A DNA stretch of 49,701 bases, from contig JAAELT010000180.1 in the NCBI GenBank assembly GCA_024226315.1, forward strand, positions 1 through 49,701, read 5' to 3'. A program made the translations under genes and the position numbers. Below are positions 32,789 through 41,362 of the stretch, one piece after another. The stretch is from a bacterium (GTDB lineage: Bacteria; Acidobacteriota; Thermoanaerobaculia; Multivoradales; J023). Positions within the stretch are counted from its first letter, which is position 1, and every line of letters starts with the position of its first letter. The notes under the pieces are model-generated. The model had not been told where the DNA came from and ran no database searches. It worked only from the letters and a program-made list of their open reading frames with translations.

Positions 32789-33481
32789 ATGAAAGCTCTC
32801 AAAACAACGATACTCGTTTGCCTCGCGGCCCTGGTGAGCTCCACCAGCGCCTTCGCCCAGTTCCCGGGCGACGTGTTCTTCCTCGACCCCTCGGTCGCCG
32901 TCGCCGAAGGCGGCACGGCGGAGCTCGAAGTGGTCGTCTTCGCCGGCGCCAACGTCGTCGGCGCTACGCTCCTCGACGTGGCGTTCGATCCGGCCGCGGC
33001 GGAAGTCTCACTCGAGCGAGGAGGCTCGGCGCTGCTCGAAAAAGGGTTCGTCTCCCGGGTGTCCGCGGGGACGGCCTCGGTCGTCAACCTGAACAGCGCC
33101 TCCCTCACGGACCCGATCGGGACCGTCAGCCTGGCGCGCGTCCTGGTACGTCCGCTGGGGCCGGCTGGCTCGACCGTCAACCTCGCCATCTCGGTGCGTT
33201 CCCTGCTGCGGCAGGACTCCACGCCGTTTCCGTCAGCCCGGGGCTTCTCGGGCCAGGTGCTGGTGGTGTCGGCGGCCGGGCCGTCCGCCGGTGCCCCCTC
33301 GGCCTCGTTGAAGAGCGGGACCGGTGACTCGGCCGAGACGCTGGCTCTCGAGTTCCGGCGCCCCGGGTCCGAGGTCGAGGTATTGAGCCTCGCCGAACAG
33401 GACGGCCTGTTCAGCGCGGTGTCCCAGACGGTGCTGATCCCGGATTCCTCCGCACCGAGCGAAGCGCCGCGGGACGAGTAA
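32789..33481 (+). CDS. Secreted cohesin-like protein
   Basis: 230 residues with a signal peptide (TTILVCLAALVSSTSAFAQ). Residues about 27-165 look like a cohesin: FFLDPSVAVAEGGTAELEVV, NVVGATLLDVAFDPAAAEVS, GTASVVNLNSASLTDPIGTV, LARVLVRPLGPAGSTVNLAI. The pattern of a beginning 'V..G....v.V' strand followed by 'GA.ldv.fDP' is characteristic of cohesin and related carbohydrate-binding folds. A flexible Ser/Glu-rich C-terminus follows with no anchor motif. It forms an operon with the dockerin protein just upstream, so binding between the two is a natural inference, not shown. Confidence 0.65.
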   Translation: MKALKTTILVCLAALVSSTSAFAQFPGDVFFLDPSVAVAEGGTAELEVVVFAGANVVGATLLDVAFDPAAAEVSLERGGSALLEKGFVSRVSAGTASVVNLNSASLTDPIGTVSLARVLVRPLGPAGSTVNLAISVRSLLRQDSTPFPSARGFSGQVLVVSAAGPSAGAPSASLKSGTGDSAETLALEFRRPGSEVEVLSLAEQDGLFSAVSQTVLIPDSSAPSEAPRDE

Positions 33482-33507
33482 GCCGGGGTCGGATCCGGCC
33501 GTAACAG

Positions 33508-33542
33508 GGCGGCAGGGGCTTCTCGGCCTCTGTCGCCTTTTT
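33508..33542 (+). terminator. Rho-independent terminator of the dockerin/cohesin operon
   Basis: A 12-bp stem (33508-33519 with 33526-33537, two G-T pairs), a 6-nt loop and a run of five T. A classic terminator 27 nt after the cohesin-like stop codon. Confidence 0.9.
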
Positions 33543-33784
33543 GCTTCCGGGTGACCCGCCTGCGATCGCGGATGTGCGCGCCGATTGTGGGAACTTTCCG
33601 TGCCGTCCCATGGTCCGGGTATCATGACGGCGCGGTCGTTCCCGATGCCGTTCGATGGCCTCGGAGCCGCCACGAGATCGCCATGATGTGCTGATTCGAT
33701 ATCCACGCTCGTGAGATCGCACTGAACACGGCGGCCGAGAGCACCGTAAGCTGTATGAAGGTCGTCTGAGAGGGCTCATAGAAC

Positions 33785-35218
33785 TTGGCAACCTCCGAAT
33801 CCCTGATCCAACGTTTCCGCCGCCGCGTCGCTCTGCTGGCGGCACTCTCCCGGGGGGTGAGGTACCTCGCCCTGTGGTGCTTCGTGTGGGGCGGCGTGGT
33901 GCTGGCGCTGCGCGCCGGTTTCGACACGCCGCGCGAATGGCTGTTCTGGGGCCTGGCCGGTGTGTTGCCGGCGTTGGCGGCGGCGGCGGTGCTGGCCTGG
34001 CGCGGCCGGCCGTCAGCGCGCTCGGTGCGGGCGCTGCTGGATCTGCACAATCGTCGCGGTGGGTTGATGATGGCCGCCGCGGAAGTAGAGCTCGGCGGCT
34101 GGCGCGGGCGCATCGGCGAAGAAGACGCGCCGCGTTTGCGTGGGCGCTCGCGATGGGGGCTGCTGGCCGGCGGCGCGGCCTTTGCCGTCGCCGCGCTGTG
34201 GATGCCGGTCGTGCCCTCCGGGCTGGAGGACGCGCGGCCGCTCGAGATCGGTGAGGAGGTCGGCGAGCTGGCGGAGCGGATCGAGGTGCTGAAGGAGGAG
34301 GGGCTGCTCGAAGAAAACGAGGCCGAGCGCTTCGAGGCCGAGCTGGAGGCCCTGGAAGAAGAGGCCTCCGGCGACGATCCGGCCGCCACCTGGGAGGCCC
34401 TGGACCACCTGCAGGAGATGACCGACCGCACCGCCGAGGAGGTTGCGGAGGCGGCGCTGGCCGAGGGCGAGCAGCTGGCGGCGGCGGAGATGGTGGCCGA
34501 GGCGCTGTCGGAGAACGGAGATCTGGCCGGCGAGGAACTGTTGAACGAGGCCATGGCCGAGCTCTCGGCGCTCACCGAGCGCACCGCCGCCGAGAGCCGT
34601 CTGCTCGAGAACACGCTGGCCGCCGAGCTGGCCGCCGGTTCCGGTTCCCAGATGGACCTCGGCGAGCTGCGTGACGCGCTCGGCCGCGGCAAGGGCAGCC
34701 TGGACGACAAGCTCGACCGTCTTTACGCTTCCGGCCTGATCGACCTCGAGACCCTGCTGGCGGCCAAGAGCCCGCTCGATGGCGGCGACCTCGACTCGCT
34801 CGAGAGGTTCCTCGAAGAGAACGGGCTCGAGGCGTCGAAGGGCTTCTGCAAGGGCGGCCGCCCCGGTCCGGGCTCACGCTTTGGGGAGATAGCGTCCGGC
34901 GCTCCCGGGCGCGGCGGCATCAACCGCGGCCGGGCTGACGCGGCGATGACCTGGAAGGATCCTTCGTCGCGGGACGGCGCCGAGTTCGAAGAGCTGATCC
35001 TCGACCCGTCGTCTCTCGCCGCCTTGCGCGAGAGCCAGCTGCTGGGGCTGACCGTGGCGGATCCGTCGGCGCTCGAGCCCGGCGCCCTGCCCGGCGCGGG
35101 CACCGCGATCGACGCCGAGAGTGTCGCCGGCGGCGGCGCCGCTTACACCCACACCCTGCTGCCGCGCCACCGCGGCGCCGTCAAGCGTTACTTCGATCGC
35201 CCCGCGGAGGATCCATGA
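33785..35218 (+). CDS. Membrane protein with long coiled coil, first gene of the MoxR/Bat-like operon
   Basis: 477 residues from TTG 33785; a stop codon upstream in frame excludes a longer gene and no ATG is nearby. Two N-terminal membrane helices (about residues 25-45 and 49-70) and a third near 125-145 are followed by a long acidic coiled coil (about 155-290, Glu/Ala/Leu-rich). A Gly-rich segment (GKGGRPGPGSRF) and a C-terminal region follow. The architecture resembles the DUF4175-type proteins that accompany MoxR operons. The stop overlaps the moxR start in ATGA. Confidence 0.7.
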   Translation: MATSESLIQRFRRRVALLAALSRGVRYLALWCFVWGGVVLALRAGFDTPREWLFWGLAGVLPALAAAAVLAWRGRPSARSVRALLDLHNRRGGLMMAAAEVELGGWRGRIGEEDAPRLRGRSRWGLLAGGAAFAVAALWMPVVPSGLEDARPLEIGEEVGELAERIEVLKEEGLLEENEAERFEAELEALEEEASGDDPAATWEALDHLQEMTDRTAEEVAEAALAEGEQLAAAEMVAEALSENGDLAGEELLNEAMAELSALTERTAAESRLLENTLAAELAAGSGSQMDLGELRDALGRGKGSLDDKLDRLYASGLIDLETLLAAKSPLDGGDLDSLERFLEENGLEASKGFCKGGRPGPGSRFGEIASGAPGRGGINRGRADAAMTWKDPSSRDGAEFEELILDPSSLAALRESQLLGLTVADPSALEPGALPGAGTAIDAESVAGGGAAYTHTLLPRHRGAVKRYFDRPAEDP

Positions 35219-36261
35219 GCCCAGTCGCCTCGACCGATCCCTTGCCCACTCCCGAAGAGCTCGAGCCCGCGGTCGCGCTCGCGACGCGCACCCTCGAGTC
35301 GCTCGACCGGGTCTTGCTCGGCCGCGAGGATTTCCACCGTCTTGTGATGGTGGGCATCCTGAGCCGTGGCCACATCCTGCTCGAAGGCGTGCCCGGGGTG
35401 GGAAAGACGGCGTTGATCAAGGCTCTGGGGCAGATCCTCGGCCTCGAGTTCAACCGGGTGCAGTTCACCCCCGACCTGATGCCGGGCGACATCCTGGGCA
35501 GCCACATCCTCCAGGAGACCGTCGGCGGCCAGCGCGAGATGACCTTTCAGCCGGGGCCGGTGTTCACCCAGATCCTGCTCGCCGACGAGATCAACCGCGC
35601 CTCGCCCAAGACCCAGTCGGCGCTGCTCGAAGCCATGCAGGAGCGCTCGGTGACCCTGCTCGGCACCACACGGGAGCTGCCCGATCCCTTCTTCGTGCTG
35701 GCGTCGCAAAACCCGATCGAGCTGGAGGGCACGTATCCGCTGCCCGAGGCACAGCTCGACCGGTTCCTGTTCAAGCTGGTGGTCGACGACCCGGGGCCCG
35801 AGGTGCTCGAGCAGATCATCTCGACCCGCCGACGCGGTGAGCCGCCGCCGCCCGAACGCACCCTCTCCGCCGCTGAGCTCGGCGAGCTGTTCGCGATGAT
35901 GAATCGGATCTTCCTGCCGCAGCCGGTTTCGGCCTACATCGCTCGGCTGGTCGCGGCCAGCCACTCGGGAGCCGCAGAGGCGCCCGACCAGGTGCGCGAG
36001 TACGTCAGCTACGGCGCCTCGCCGCGTGCCGCCATCGCCATGGCCGAGGCCGGTCGGGCGCACGCACTGCTCGCCGGCCGGCCGACCGTCGGCTTCGACG
36101 ACGTACAGGCGGTGGTGCTGCCGGTGCTCCGGCACCGCCTGATCCTCAACTACCGGGCACGCTTCGACGGGGTCGACGCCGCCACGGTGACAGGCGCCCT
36201 GCTCTCGGGTCTCGACGAGACCGGCATCGACCTTCCCGCGGGTGTGGAAGTCGCGAGGTGA
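35215..36261 (+). CDS. MoxR-family AAA+ ATPase
   Basis: 348 residues. Walker A GVPGVGKT near residue 60, MoxR-specific sequence FNRVQFTPDLMPGDILGSHI after it, Walker B LLADEINRA near 120, sensor region VLASQNPIELEGTYPLPEAQ followed by LDRFLFKL near 160-180, and a helical lid domain at the C-terminus. MoxR ATPases act as chaperones that work with VWA proteins in assembling or activating membrane or redox complexes. Its location upstream of DUF58 and two VWA genes fits this. It overlaps both neighbours by 4 nt (ATGA, GTGA). Confidence 0.93.
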   Translation: MSPVASTDPLPTPEELEPAVALATRTLESLDRVLLGREDFHRLVMVGILSRGHILLEGVPGVGKTALIKALGQILGLEFNRVQFTPDLMPGDILGSHILQETVGGQREMTFQPGPVFTQILLADEINRASPKTQSALLEAMQERSVTLLGTTRELPDPFFVLASQNPIELEGTYPLPEAQLDRFLFKLVVDDPGPEVLEQIISTRRRGEPPPPERTLSAAELGELFAMMNRIFLPQPVSAYIARLVAASHSGAAEAPDQVREYVSYGASPRAAIAMAEAGRAHALLAGRPTVGFDDVQAVVLPVLRHRLILNYRARFDGVDAATVTGALLSGLDETGIDLPAGVEVAR

Positions 36262-38048
36262 GGACGCGTGCGGCGCTGCTGGGGTCGCTCCTCGCTGTCG
36301 CGGCGCTCCAGGCCCCGCCGTCGCCGGCCCAGGATCATCGCTACGGCGAGATCGTCGTCCGTCAGCTTCCCGATTTGCCGCAGTCGACCACCCACGGGTA
36401 TCACGAGTTTCCGTTCCAGATCAGCAATGAGTCGCTGATCGACGCCCACCGGGTGACGCTGTCGGGACCCGATTCCAATCAGACCGGCTACAACTTCTAC
36501 AGCCTGCGACGCGTCGAGCGCACGTTGCTGGTGGGGCCCCGGTCCACGGTCCAATTGTCGTTGATGCAGCCGGCGCTGCCGGCGTTCGGCAGCGGCCTGC
36601 GGGTGCACATCGACGGCCGGCCGCAGGCTCGGATCATCCCGTGGAGCACCGGGCACCCCGAGTACTGGCTCGGGTCCGGCGCCGGCCTCAGGTCGCACCG
36701 GGTGCTGATCAGCCAATCGCTTTCGGAAGACGACTTCCCGCCTCACACCGAGGAGGAGTACCGGGTGCTGCGGTCGGTGATGTCGACGGTGTCCTGGAGC
36801 GAGAATTGGCTCGCCTACTCGGGCTTCGACGGCGTCGCCCTGGCGGCGGGTGATCTGGAGCGTGCCGGTGCCGGGGTGAGGGAGGCGTTGTGGCGCTACG
36901 TCGAGACCGGCGGGACCCTGCTGATCCTCGGCCTGCCGGAAGCCGAGTCGAGTTGGGGGCGCGCGCGGCAGGCGCGGCCGCATGCCTCGTTCTTCGAGCG
37001 CGGCATGTTGGTTGACTACTCCGGCTTCGGCACGGTGCTGATCGCCGAAATCCCCACCACCGTGGATCAGCTCACCTCACCGCAGCTCGGACGGCTGCTC
37101 GAGTCGTGGCAGCGTAGCCACGAACCGTGGGGGCGGGCGCTGAACCCGTCCGGCTTCCACCGTCAGTTTCCGGTCGCCGAGCGTGTCGAGGTACCGGTCC
37201 GCGGGCTGTTCCTTGTCGTGCTGTTCTTCACCATCCTGATCGGGCCGCTGAACCTGGCGATCCTGACCCGCCGGAACAAACGCATCTGGCTGTTGTTGAC
37301 GGTGCCGGCGGCATCGCTGCTGACCTGCGCCGCGGTGGTGCTCTGGGTGTTTGCCGGCGAGGGTCTGGTGCGCTGCCGGCGTGTCGAGACCCTGACCTTC
37401 CTCGACGAGCACGCGCACCGCGCCACCACCATCGGCTGGGCCGGTTACTACGCCACGCTGACCCCGGCCGCCGGTCTGCGCTTCGATCTCGGCACCGAGA
37501 TCACGCCGGTCGTCTCCCTGGCTTCCCACCGGGGTGGGGACGCCAACCGGGTCTTCGTCTGGACCGACAGTCAGGTGCTGAGGCCGGGTTGGATGCGGGC
37601 GCGCCTGCCGTCCTACTTCGTCGCCCGCAAGATCGAGCTTCGGCGCGAGCGATTGAACCTCAGAAACGGCGCCGACGGCGTGCTCGAAGCGGTCAACGGC
37701 CTGGGTGTGGACCTGGAGACGCTGGTGGTCGCTGACGGCCGTGGCCGCCTGCACGCCGCCGCCGGACCCGTGACGGCCGGCGCGTCGGCCAGGCTCCAGC
37801 CCATGGAAGAAACCGTCCTGCCGCGGCCGGAGGCGCTGCGCGTGCTCTACCGCGGCGACCTGCAGAACCGCATCCAGCGGCTCCAGAAAGAGCCGGCCCG
37901 ATTCCTGCGTCCGGGCTCCTACCTGGCCGTCGCCGAGGCCAGCCCGTTCCTGGAGGCGGGCATCGAAGACGTCGACCGGGCGACGCTCAAGTCGGTGATC
38001 TACGGCCTGTCGGGGAACGGCTTGTCGGGGGAGGCCGCCACGCCATGA
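36258..38048 (+). CDS. Membrane protein of the MoxR/Bat-like operon, unknown function
   Basis: 596 residues from GTG 36258, which overlaps the moxR stop (GTGA). A signal peptide (LLGSLLAVAALQAPPSPAQ) leads to an extracytoplasmic beta-rich region. A Rossmann-like segment near 200-230 (LWRYVETGGTLLILGLPE) resembles glutamine-amidotransferase-like folds in such operons. Two membrane helices (about 315-333 and 340-365) follow the middle, then another soluble domain. Length and topology resemble proteins that are found with ABC-2 transporters in planctomycete and acidobacterial operons. The molecular role is not known. Confidence 0.68.
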   Translation: MRTRAALLGSLLAVAALQAPPSPAQDHRYGEIVVRQLPDLPQSTTHGYHEFPFQISNESLIDAHRVTLSGPDSNQTGYNFYSLRRVERTLLVGPRSTVQLSLMQPALPAFGSGLRVHIDGRPQARIIPWSTGHPEYWLGSGAGLRSHRVLISQSLSEDDFPPHTEEEYRVLRSVMSTVSWSENWLAYSGFDGVALAAGDLERAGAGVREALWRYVETGGTLLILGLPEAESSWGRARQARPHASFFERGMLVDYSGFGTVLIAEIPTTVDQLTSPQLGRLLESWQRSHEPWGRALNPSGFHRQFPVAERVEVPVRGLFLVVLFFTILIGPLNLAILTRRNKRIWLLLTVPAASLLTCAAVVLWVFAGEGLVRCRRVETLTFLDEHAHRATTIGWAGYYATLTPAAGLRFDLGTEITPVVSLASHRGGDANRVFVWTDSQVLRPGWMRARLPSYFVARKIELRRERLNLRNGADGVLEAVNGLGVDLETLVVADGRGRLHAAAGPVTAGASARLQPMEETVLPRPEALRVLYRGDLQNRIQRLQKEPARFLRPGSYLAVAEASPFLEAGIEDVDRATLKSVIYGLSGNGLSGEAATP

Positions 38049-38971
38049 GGCTCTCGGTGGTCGGTCTCGAGCGCCACTTCGGCGCCGTCAGGGCGGTCGA
38101 CGACATTTCGTTCCAGATCGCGAGCGGCGAGATCTACGGCTTCGTGGGTCCCAATGGCGCCGGCAAGACGACCACCATGCGTATCCTGGCGACCCTCGAT
38201 GAGCCGACCGCCGGCGACGCGCTGCTCGACGGCGTGTCGGTGGTGCAGCAGCCGGAGCAGGCCCGGCAGGCGATCGGCTTCATGCCCGATCACCTGCCGG
38301 CGCATCGGGACGTCACCGTCGACGATTACCTCGACTTTTTCGCCCGCGCCTATGACCTGGGTCGCCGGCGTCGCGAGATCGTCGGCTCGATCGAGAAATT
38401 CACCAATCTGACCGAGATCCGCGATCGGTTGATCCACACCCTGTCGAAGGGCATGAAGCAGCGATTGAGCCTGGCCCGGGCGCTGGTGCACGATCCCGGC
38501 ATCCTGATCCTCGACGAACCGGCGGCGGGCCTCGACCCGCGCGCGCGGGTCGAGCTGCGAGAGCTGCTGCTGGCACTCTCGGACCAGGGCAAGGCGGTGT
38601 TGATCAGCTCGCACATCCTGACCGAGCTGTCCGAGATCTGCCACGGCGCGGTGATCATCGAGCAGGGCAAGATCGTCCGCGCCGGACGCGTCGGGGAGCT
38701 GCTGCAGGTGGAGCAGAAGCACCTGACGGTGCGTCTGCGGTGCCTCGGTGACGTCGGGCGGCTGCACCGGGATCTGCTGACCCAGCCGGGCGTCGAGTCG
38801 GTACGGCCGGTGGCCGACGAGCTCGAGGCGGCGATCGCCGGCACCGAGGACGAGGCCGCCGATCTGCTGTCGCGGATGATCACCGCCGGTCACCGCATCG
38901 TCGAGTTCCGGCCGCGCCGGGACGGGCTCGAGGAAGTGTTCATGAGCGTCACCAACGGGGGCGTGCAATGA
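38045..38971 (+). CDS. ABC transporter ATP-binding protein
   Basis: 308 residues. Walker A GPNGAGKTT (about residues 39-47), signature LSKGMKQRL (LSGGQ variant common in ABC-2 exporters), Walker B LILDEPAAGLDP, and the H-loop SSHIL. A C-terminal region of about 90 residues is also typical. It drives the ABC-2 permease encoded next; both overlap by 4 nt (ATGA). The gene also overlaps the upstream gene by 4 nt. It presumably exports or repositions a substrate at the inner membrane. Confidence 0.93.
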   Translation: MRLSVVGLERHFGAVRAVDDISFQIASGEIYGFVGPNGAGKTTTMRILATLDEPTAGDALLDGVSVVQQPEQARQAIGFMPDHLPAHRDVTVDDYLDFFARAYDLGRRRREIVGSIEKFTNLTEIRDRLIHTLSKGMKQRLSLARALVHDPGILILDEPAAGLDPRARVELRELLLALSDQGKAVLISSHILTELSEICHGAVIIEQGKIVRAGRVGELLQVEQKHLTVRLRCLGDVGRLHRDLLTQPGVESVRPVADELEAAIAGTEDEAADLLSRMITAGHRIVEFRPRRDGLEEVFMSVTNGGVQ

Positions 38972-40479
38972 ACCGGCTGATCGCGCGGCTCGACGACGCG
39001 CTCAACCCGATTGTGGTCAAAGAGCTGCGCCAGGCGGTGCGGGGCCGCTTCCTGGCCGGCATCCTGATCTTCTTCCTCGCCGTGCAGCTCGCCACCCTCG
39101 GCATCTACCTGTTGTCGAAAGGCATCTCGTCGATCGACCTGGTGGGCGGCGAGAGCTACGGCGAAGAGGTGTTCGGCATCCTGGCCGGCATCCTGTTCTT
39201 CGCCACCGTCTTCTGCGTGCCGGTCTACGCCGCCGTGCGTATCTACTCCGAGCGCCGGGGCGACGGCATGGCGCTGTTTCACATTTCTACCATCTCGCCG
39301 CGCCGCATCGTCGCCGGCAAGCTGGCCTCCAACCTGGTGCTGTCACTGCTGCTGTTCAGCGCCTGCCTGCCGTACCTGAGCTTCACCTACTTCCTGCGCG
39401 GCATCGACCTGCCGACGGTGTTCGTCGCCCTGAGTGTCGGCCTGATGGCATCGGTCGCCGGCGTCCAGACGGCGGTGTTCATGGCCTCGCTGCAGGTCAC
39501 ACGGATGCTGCGGATCCTGATCGGTCTCGGCGGCCTGTCGCTGCTGTTCGTGCTCTGGATCGCCGCCTTCAGCACCGCGGTGGAGCTGTCGCAGGCCGGC
39601 GTCGGTAGCCGGCTGGGCAGCTGGTCTTTCTGGGGGCCGGCGATGACGGTGCTGTTCGTCGGCGCCTTGCTCTTCGGCCTGGTGTTCTCGCTGTCGGTGG
39701 CGATCATCACCCACGGCGCCGCCAATCGGGCCCGCCCGGTGCGGCTCTACGCCCTGGCCGCGTGGCTGGTGACGACGGCGGTCACCGGTTACATCTGTTT
39801 CGTCCACGCCGAGAGGGATGTCGTCCAGGCCTGGGTCTCGGTGATCCTGCTGTTGCTCGCGGCGTCGTACCTGCCGGCGGTCTCGGCCCGCGACCGCATG
39901 AGCGTGCGGGTCGCCGGCGAGGTGCCGCGCTCGTCCGTGGGCCGGCTGGCGGCGTTCTTCCTGTTCAGCGGCTCGGCCAACGGGGTCGCCTTCACGACGC
40001 TGATGATCGGCCTGACCGTCGGCGTGGCCGCGATCTTCGACCACCAACTGGGCAATGTGCTCGGCGAGCTGCCGTCCCAGCACCTGGGACTGTGCGCCTA
40101 CCTCCTGGCCTACTCGCTGATTGGCATGTTGCTGCAACGCCACGTGCTGCATCGGTGGATCCGGCCCGGACACACCTGGGTGGTGGTGCTGGTGCTGGTC
40201 GCGATCGCCAGCCTGACGCCGCCGATCCTGGGTTTCCTGTTCGCCCCCGACGCCCTGTCACGCTCGCTTAATTTCGACATGTGGTTGATCCTGAACCCCT
40301 TCGCGCCCTTCCAGAGCCGGCTCGGGGAGCTCGCGCTGCGATTCGCCCTGGGCCTGGCGGCGACCTCGATGGTCCTCGCCGGCCGCTGGTTTCTGGCGCA
40401 GGTCCGTGCCTTCGCCGCGGCGCCAGCCGAGCGGGCCGCCAGTGGCACCCAAGCGCTGATCAGCGATTCGGAGGCCTAG
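38968..40479 (+). CDS. ABC-2 type transporter permease
   Basis: 503 residues, strongly hydrophobic, with about ten to twelve membrane segments. The N-terminal cytoplasmic motif LNPIVVKELRQAVRGRF is typical of ABC-2 permeases of this operon type. It is the partner of the ATPase upstream. The stop codon lies 3 nt before the DUF58 start. Confidence 0.88.
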   Translation: MNRLIARLDDALNPIVVKELRQAVRGRFLAGILIFFLAVQLATLGIYLLSKGISSIDLVGGESYGEEVFGILAGILFFATVFCVPVYAAVRIYSERRGDGMALFHISTISPRRIVAGKLASNLVLSLLLFSACLPYLSFTYFLRGIDLPTVFVALSVGLMASVAGVQTAVFMASLQVTRMLRILIGLGGLSLLFVLWIAAFSTAVELSQAGVGSRLGSWSFWGPAMTVLFVGALLFGLVFSLSVAIITHGAANRARPVRLYALAAWLVTTAVTGYICFVHAERDVVQAWVSVILLLLAASYLPAVSARDRMSVRVAGEVPRSSVGRLAAFFLFSGSANGVAFTTLMIGLTVGVAAIFDHQLGNVLGELPSQHLGLCAYLLAYSLIGMLLQRHVLHRWIRPGHTWVVVLVLVAIASLTPPILGFLFAPDALSRSLNFDMWLILNPFAPFQSRLGELALRFALGLAATSMVLAGRWFLAQVRAFAAAPAERAASGTQALISDSEA

Positions 40480-40482
40480 AAC

Positions 40483-41361
40483 GTGGAGGAATACCGTGGG
40501 GATCTCGAAGCGGGGGAGCGGGCCGCCGCTCGATACGCTCTGGCCCTGCCTCGCAACAGCGCGTTGGGCATCAATGGTGCCCGCGCGGGTCGACGCGCGG
40601 GCAGCTCACTCGAGTTTCAGGAGCACCGCGAGTATCAGCCGGGCGACGACCTGCGGCATCTCGATTGGTCGGCCTACGCCAGAAGTGATCGCCTGATCGT
40701 CAAGCTCTACCGCGAGGAGATCCAGCCGCACCTCGACTTGCTGCTCGACGGCTCGCGCTCGATGGCGCTGCCGGGCAGCGTCAAGGCGGGGGCGGCGGCG
40801 GGGCTGGCGTCGTTCCTGATCCGGGCCGCTTCCCAGGCCGGGTTGACCCACGGTACCTGGCTGGCGGGGGAGGGCTGCCGGCCGCTGGGCACGGCCGGCA
40901 CAGGCTCGGTCTCGTGGCAGAACCTGGCGTTCGGGCATCGAGGCAGCCTGGCGGGCTCACTCGACCGCATGCCGCCACGCTGGCGTTCGCGTGGCATCCG
41001 GGTCCTGGTCTCGGATCTCCTGTGGGGCGACGAGCCCCGTACGGTGCTCTCGCGCCTGGCGCGTGGCTCGGCCGCGGTGTGGGTCATCCAGCTGCTGGCG
41101 TCGGCCGACGTCGACCCCGCTGCCGACGGCTTCGGCCGCCTGGAAGACCTCGAGACCGGCGAGCGTCGCGACCTGCTGATCGACCGCGAGGCGCTGACGC
41201 GGTACCGGAGTGCCTTCGAGGCGCATCGCGAGAGTTGGCGCCGGGCGTGCCGCGAGGTAGGAGCGCCGATGGTGACGCTGGTGGCGGAGGAGCTGGTGCC
41301 GGGCTGGCCACCCGAGTCGCTCGAGGAGTTGGTCCGGCACGGCATGCTGGAGGCGGCGTAG
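40483..41361 (+). CDS. DUF58 domain protein
   Basis: 292 residues from GTG 40483. The DUF58 core is clear: FQEHREYQPGDDLRHLDWSA (residues about 46-65), then YARSDRLIVKLYREEIQPHL and DLLLDGSRSM, a degenerate VWA-like MIDAS. DUF58 proteins are usual partners of MoxR and BatA. It is cytoplasmic or membrane-associated, with no signal peptide. The next gene starts after 1 nt. Confidence 0.92.
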   Translation: MEEYRGDLEAGERAAARYALALPRNSALGINGARAGRRAGSSLEFQEHREYQPGDDLRHLDWSAYARSDRLIVKLYREEIQPHLDLLLDGSRSMALPGSVKAGAAAGLASFLIRAASQAGLTHGTWLAGEGCRPLGTAGTGSVSWQNLAFGHRGSLAGSLDRMPPRWRSRGIRVLVSDLLWGDEPRTVLSRLARGSAAVWVIQLLASADVDPAADGFGRLEDLETGERRDLLIDREALTRYRSAFEAHRESWRRACREVGAPMVTLVAEELVPGWPPESLEELVRHGMLEAA

Positions 41362-41362
41362 C

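Noticed and set aside
33622..34710. 362-codon Ser/Ala-rich minus-strand ORF
   Set aside because: Antisense shadow of the coiled-coil membrane protein, with low-complexity composition and no start signals.
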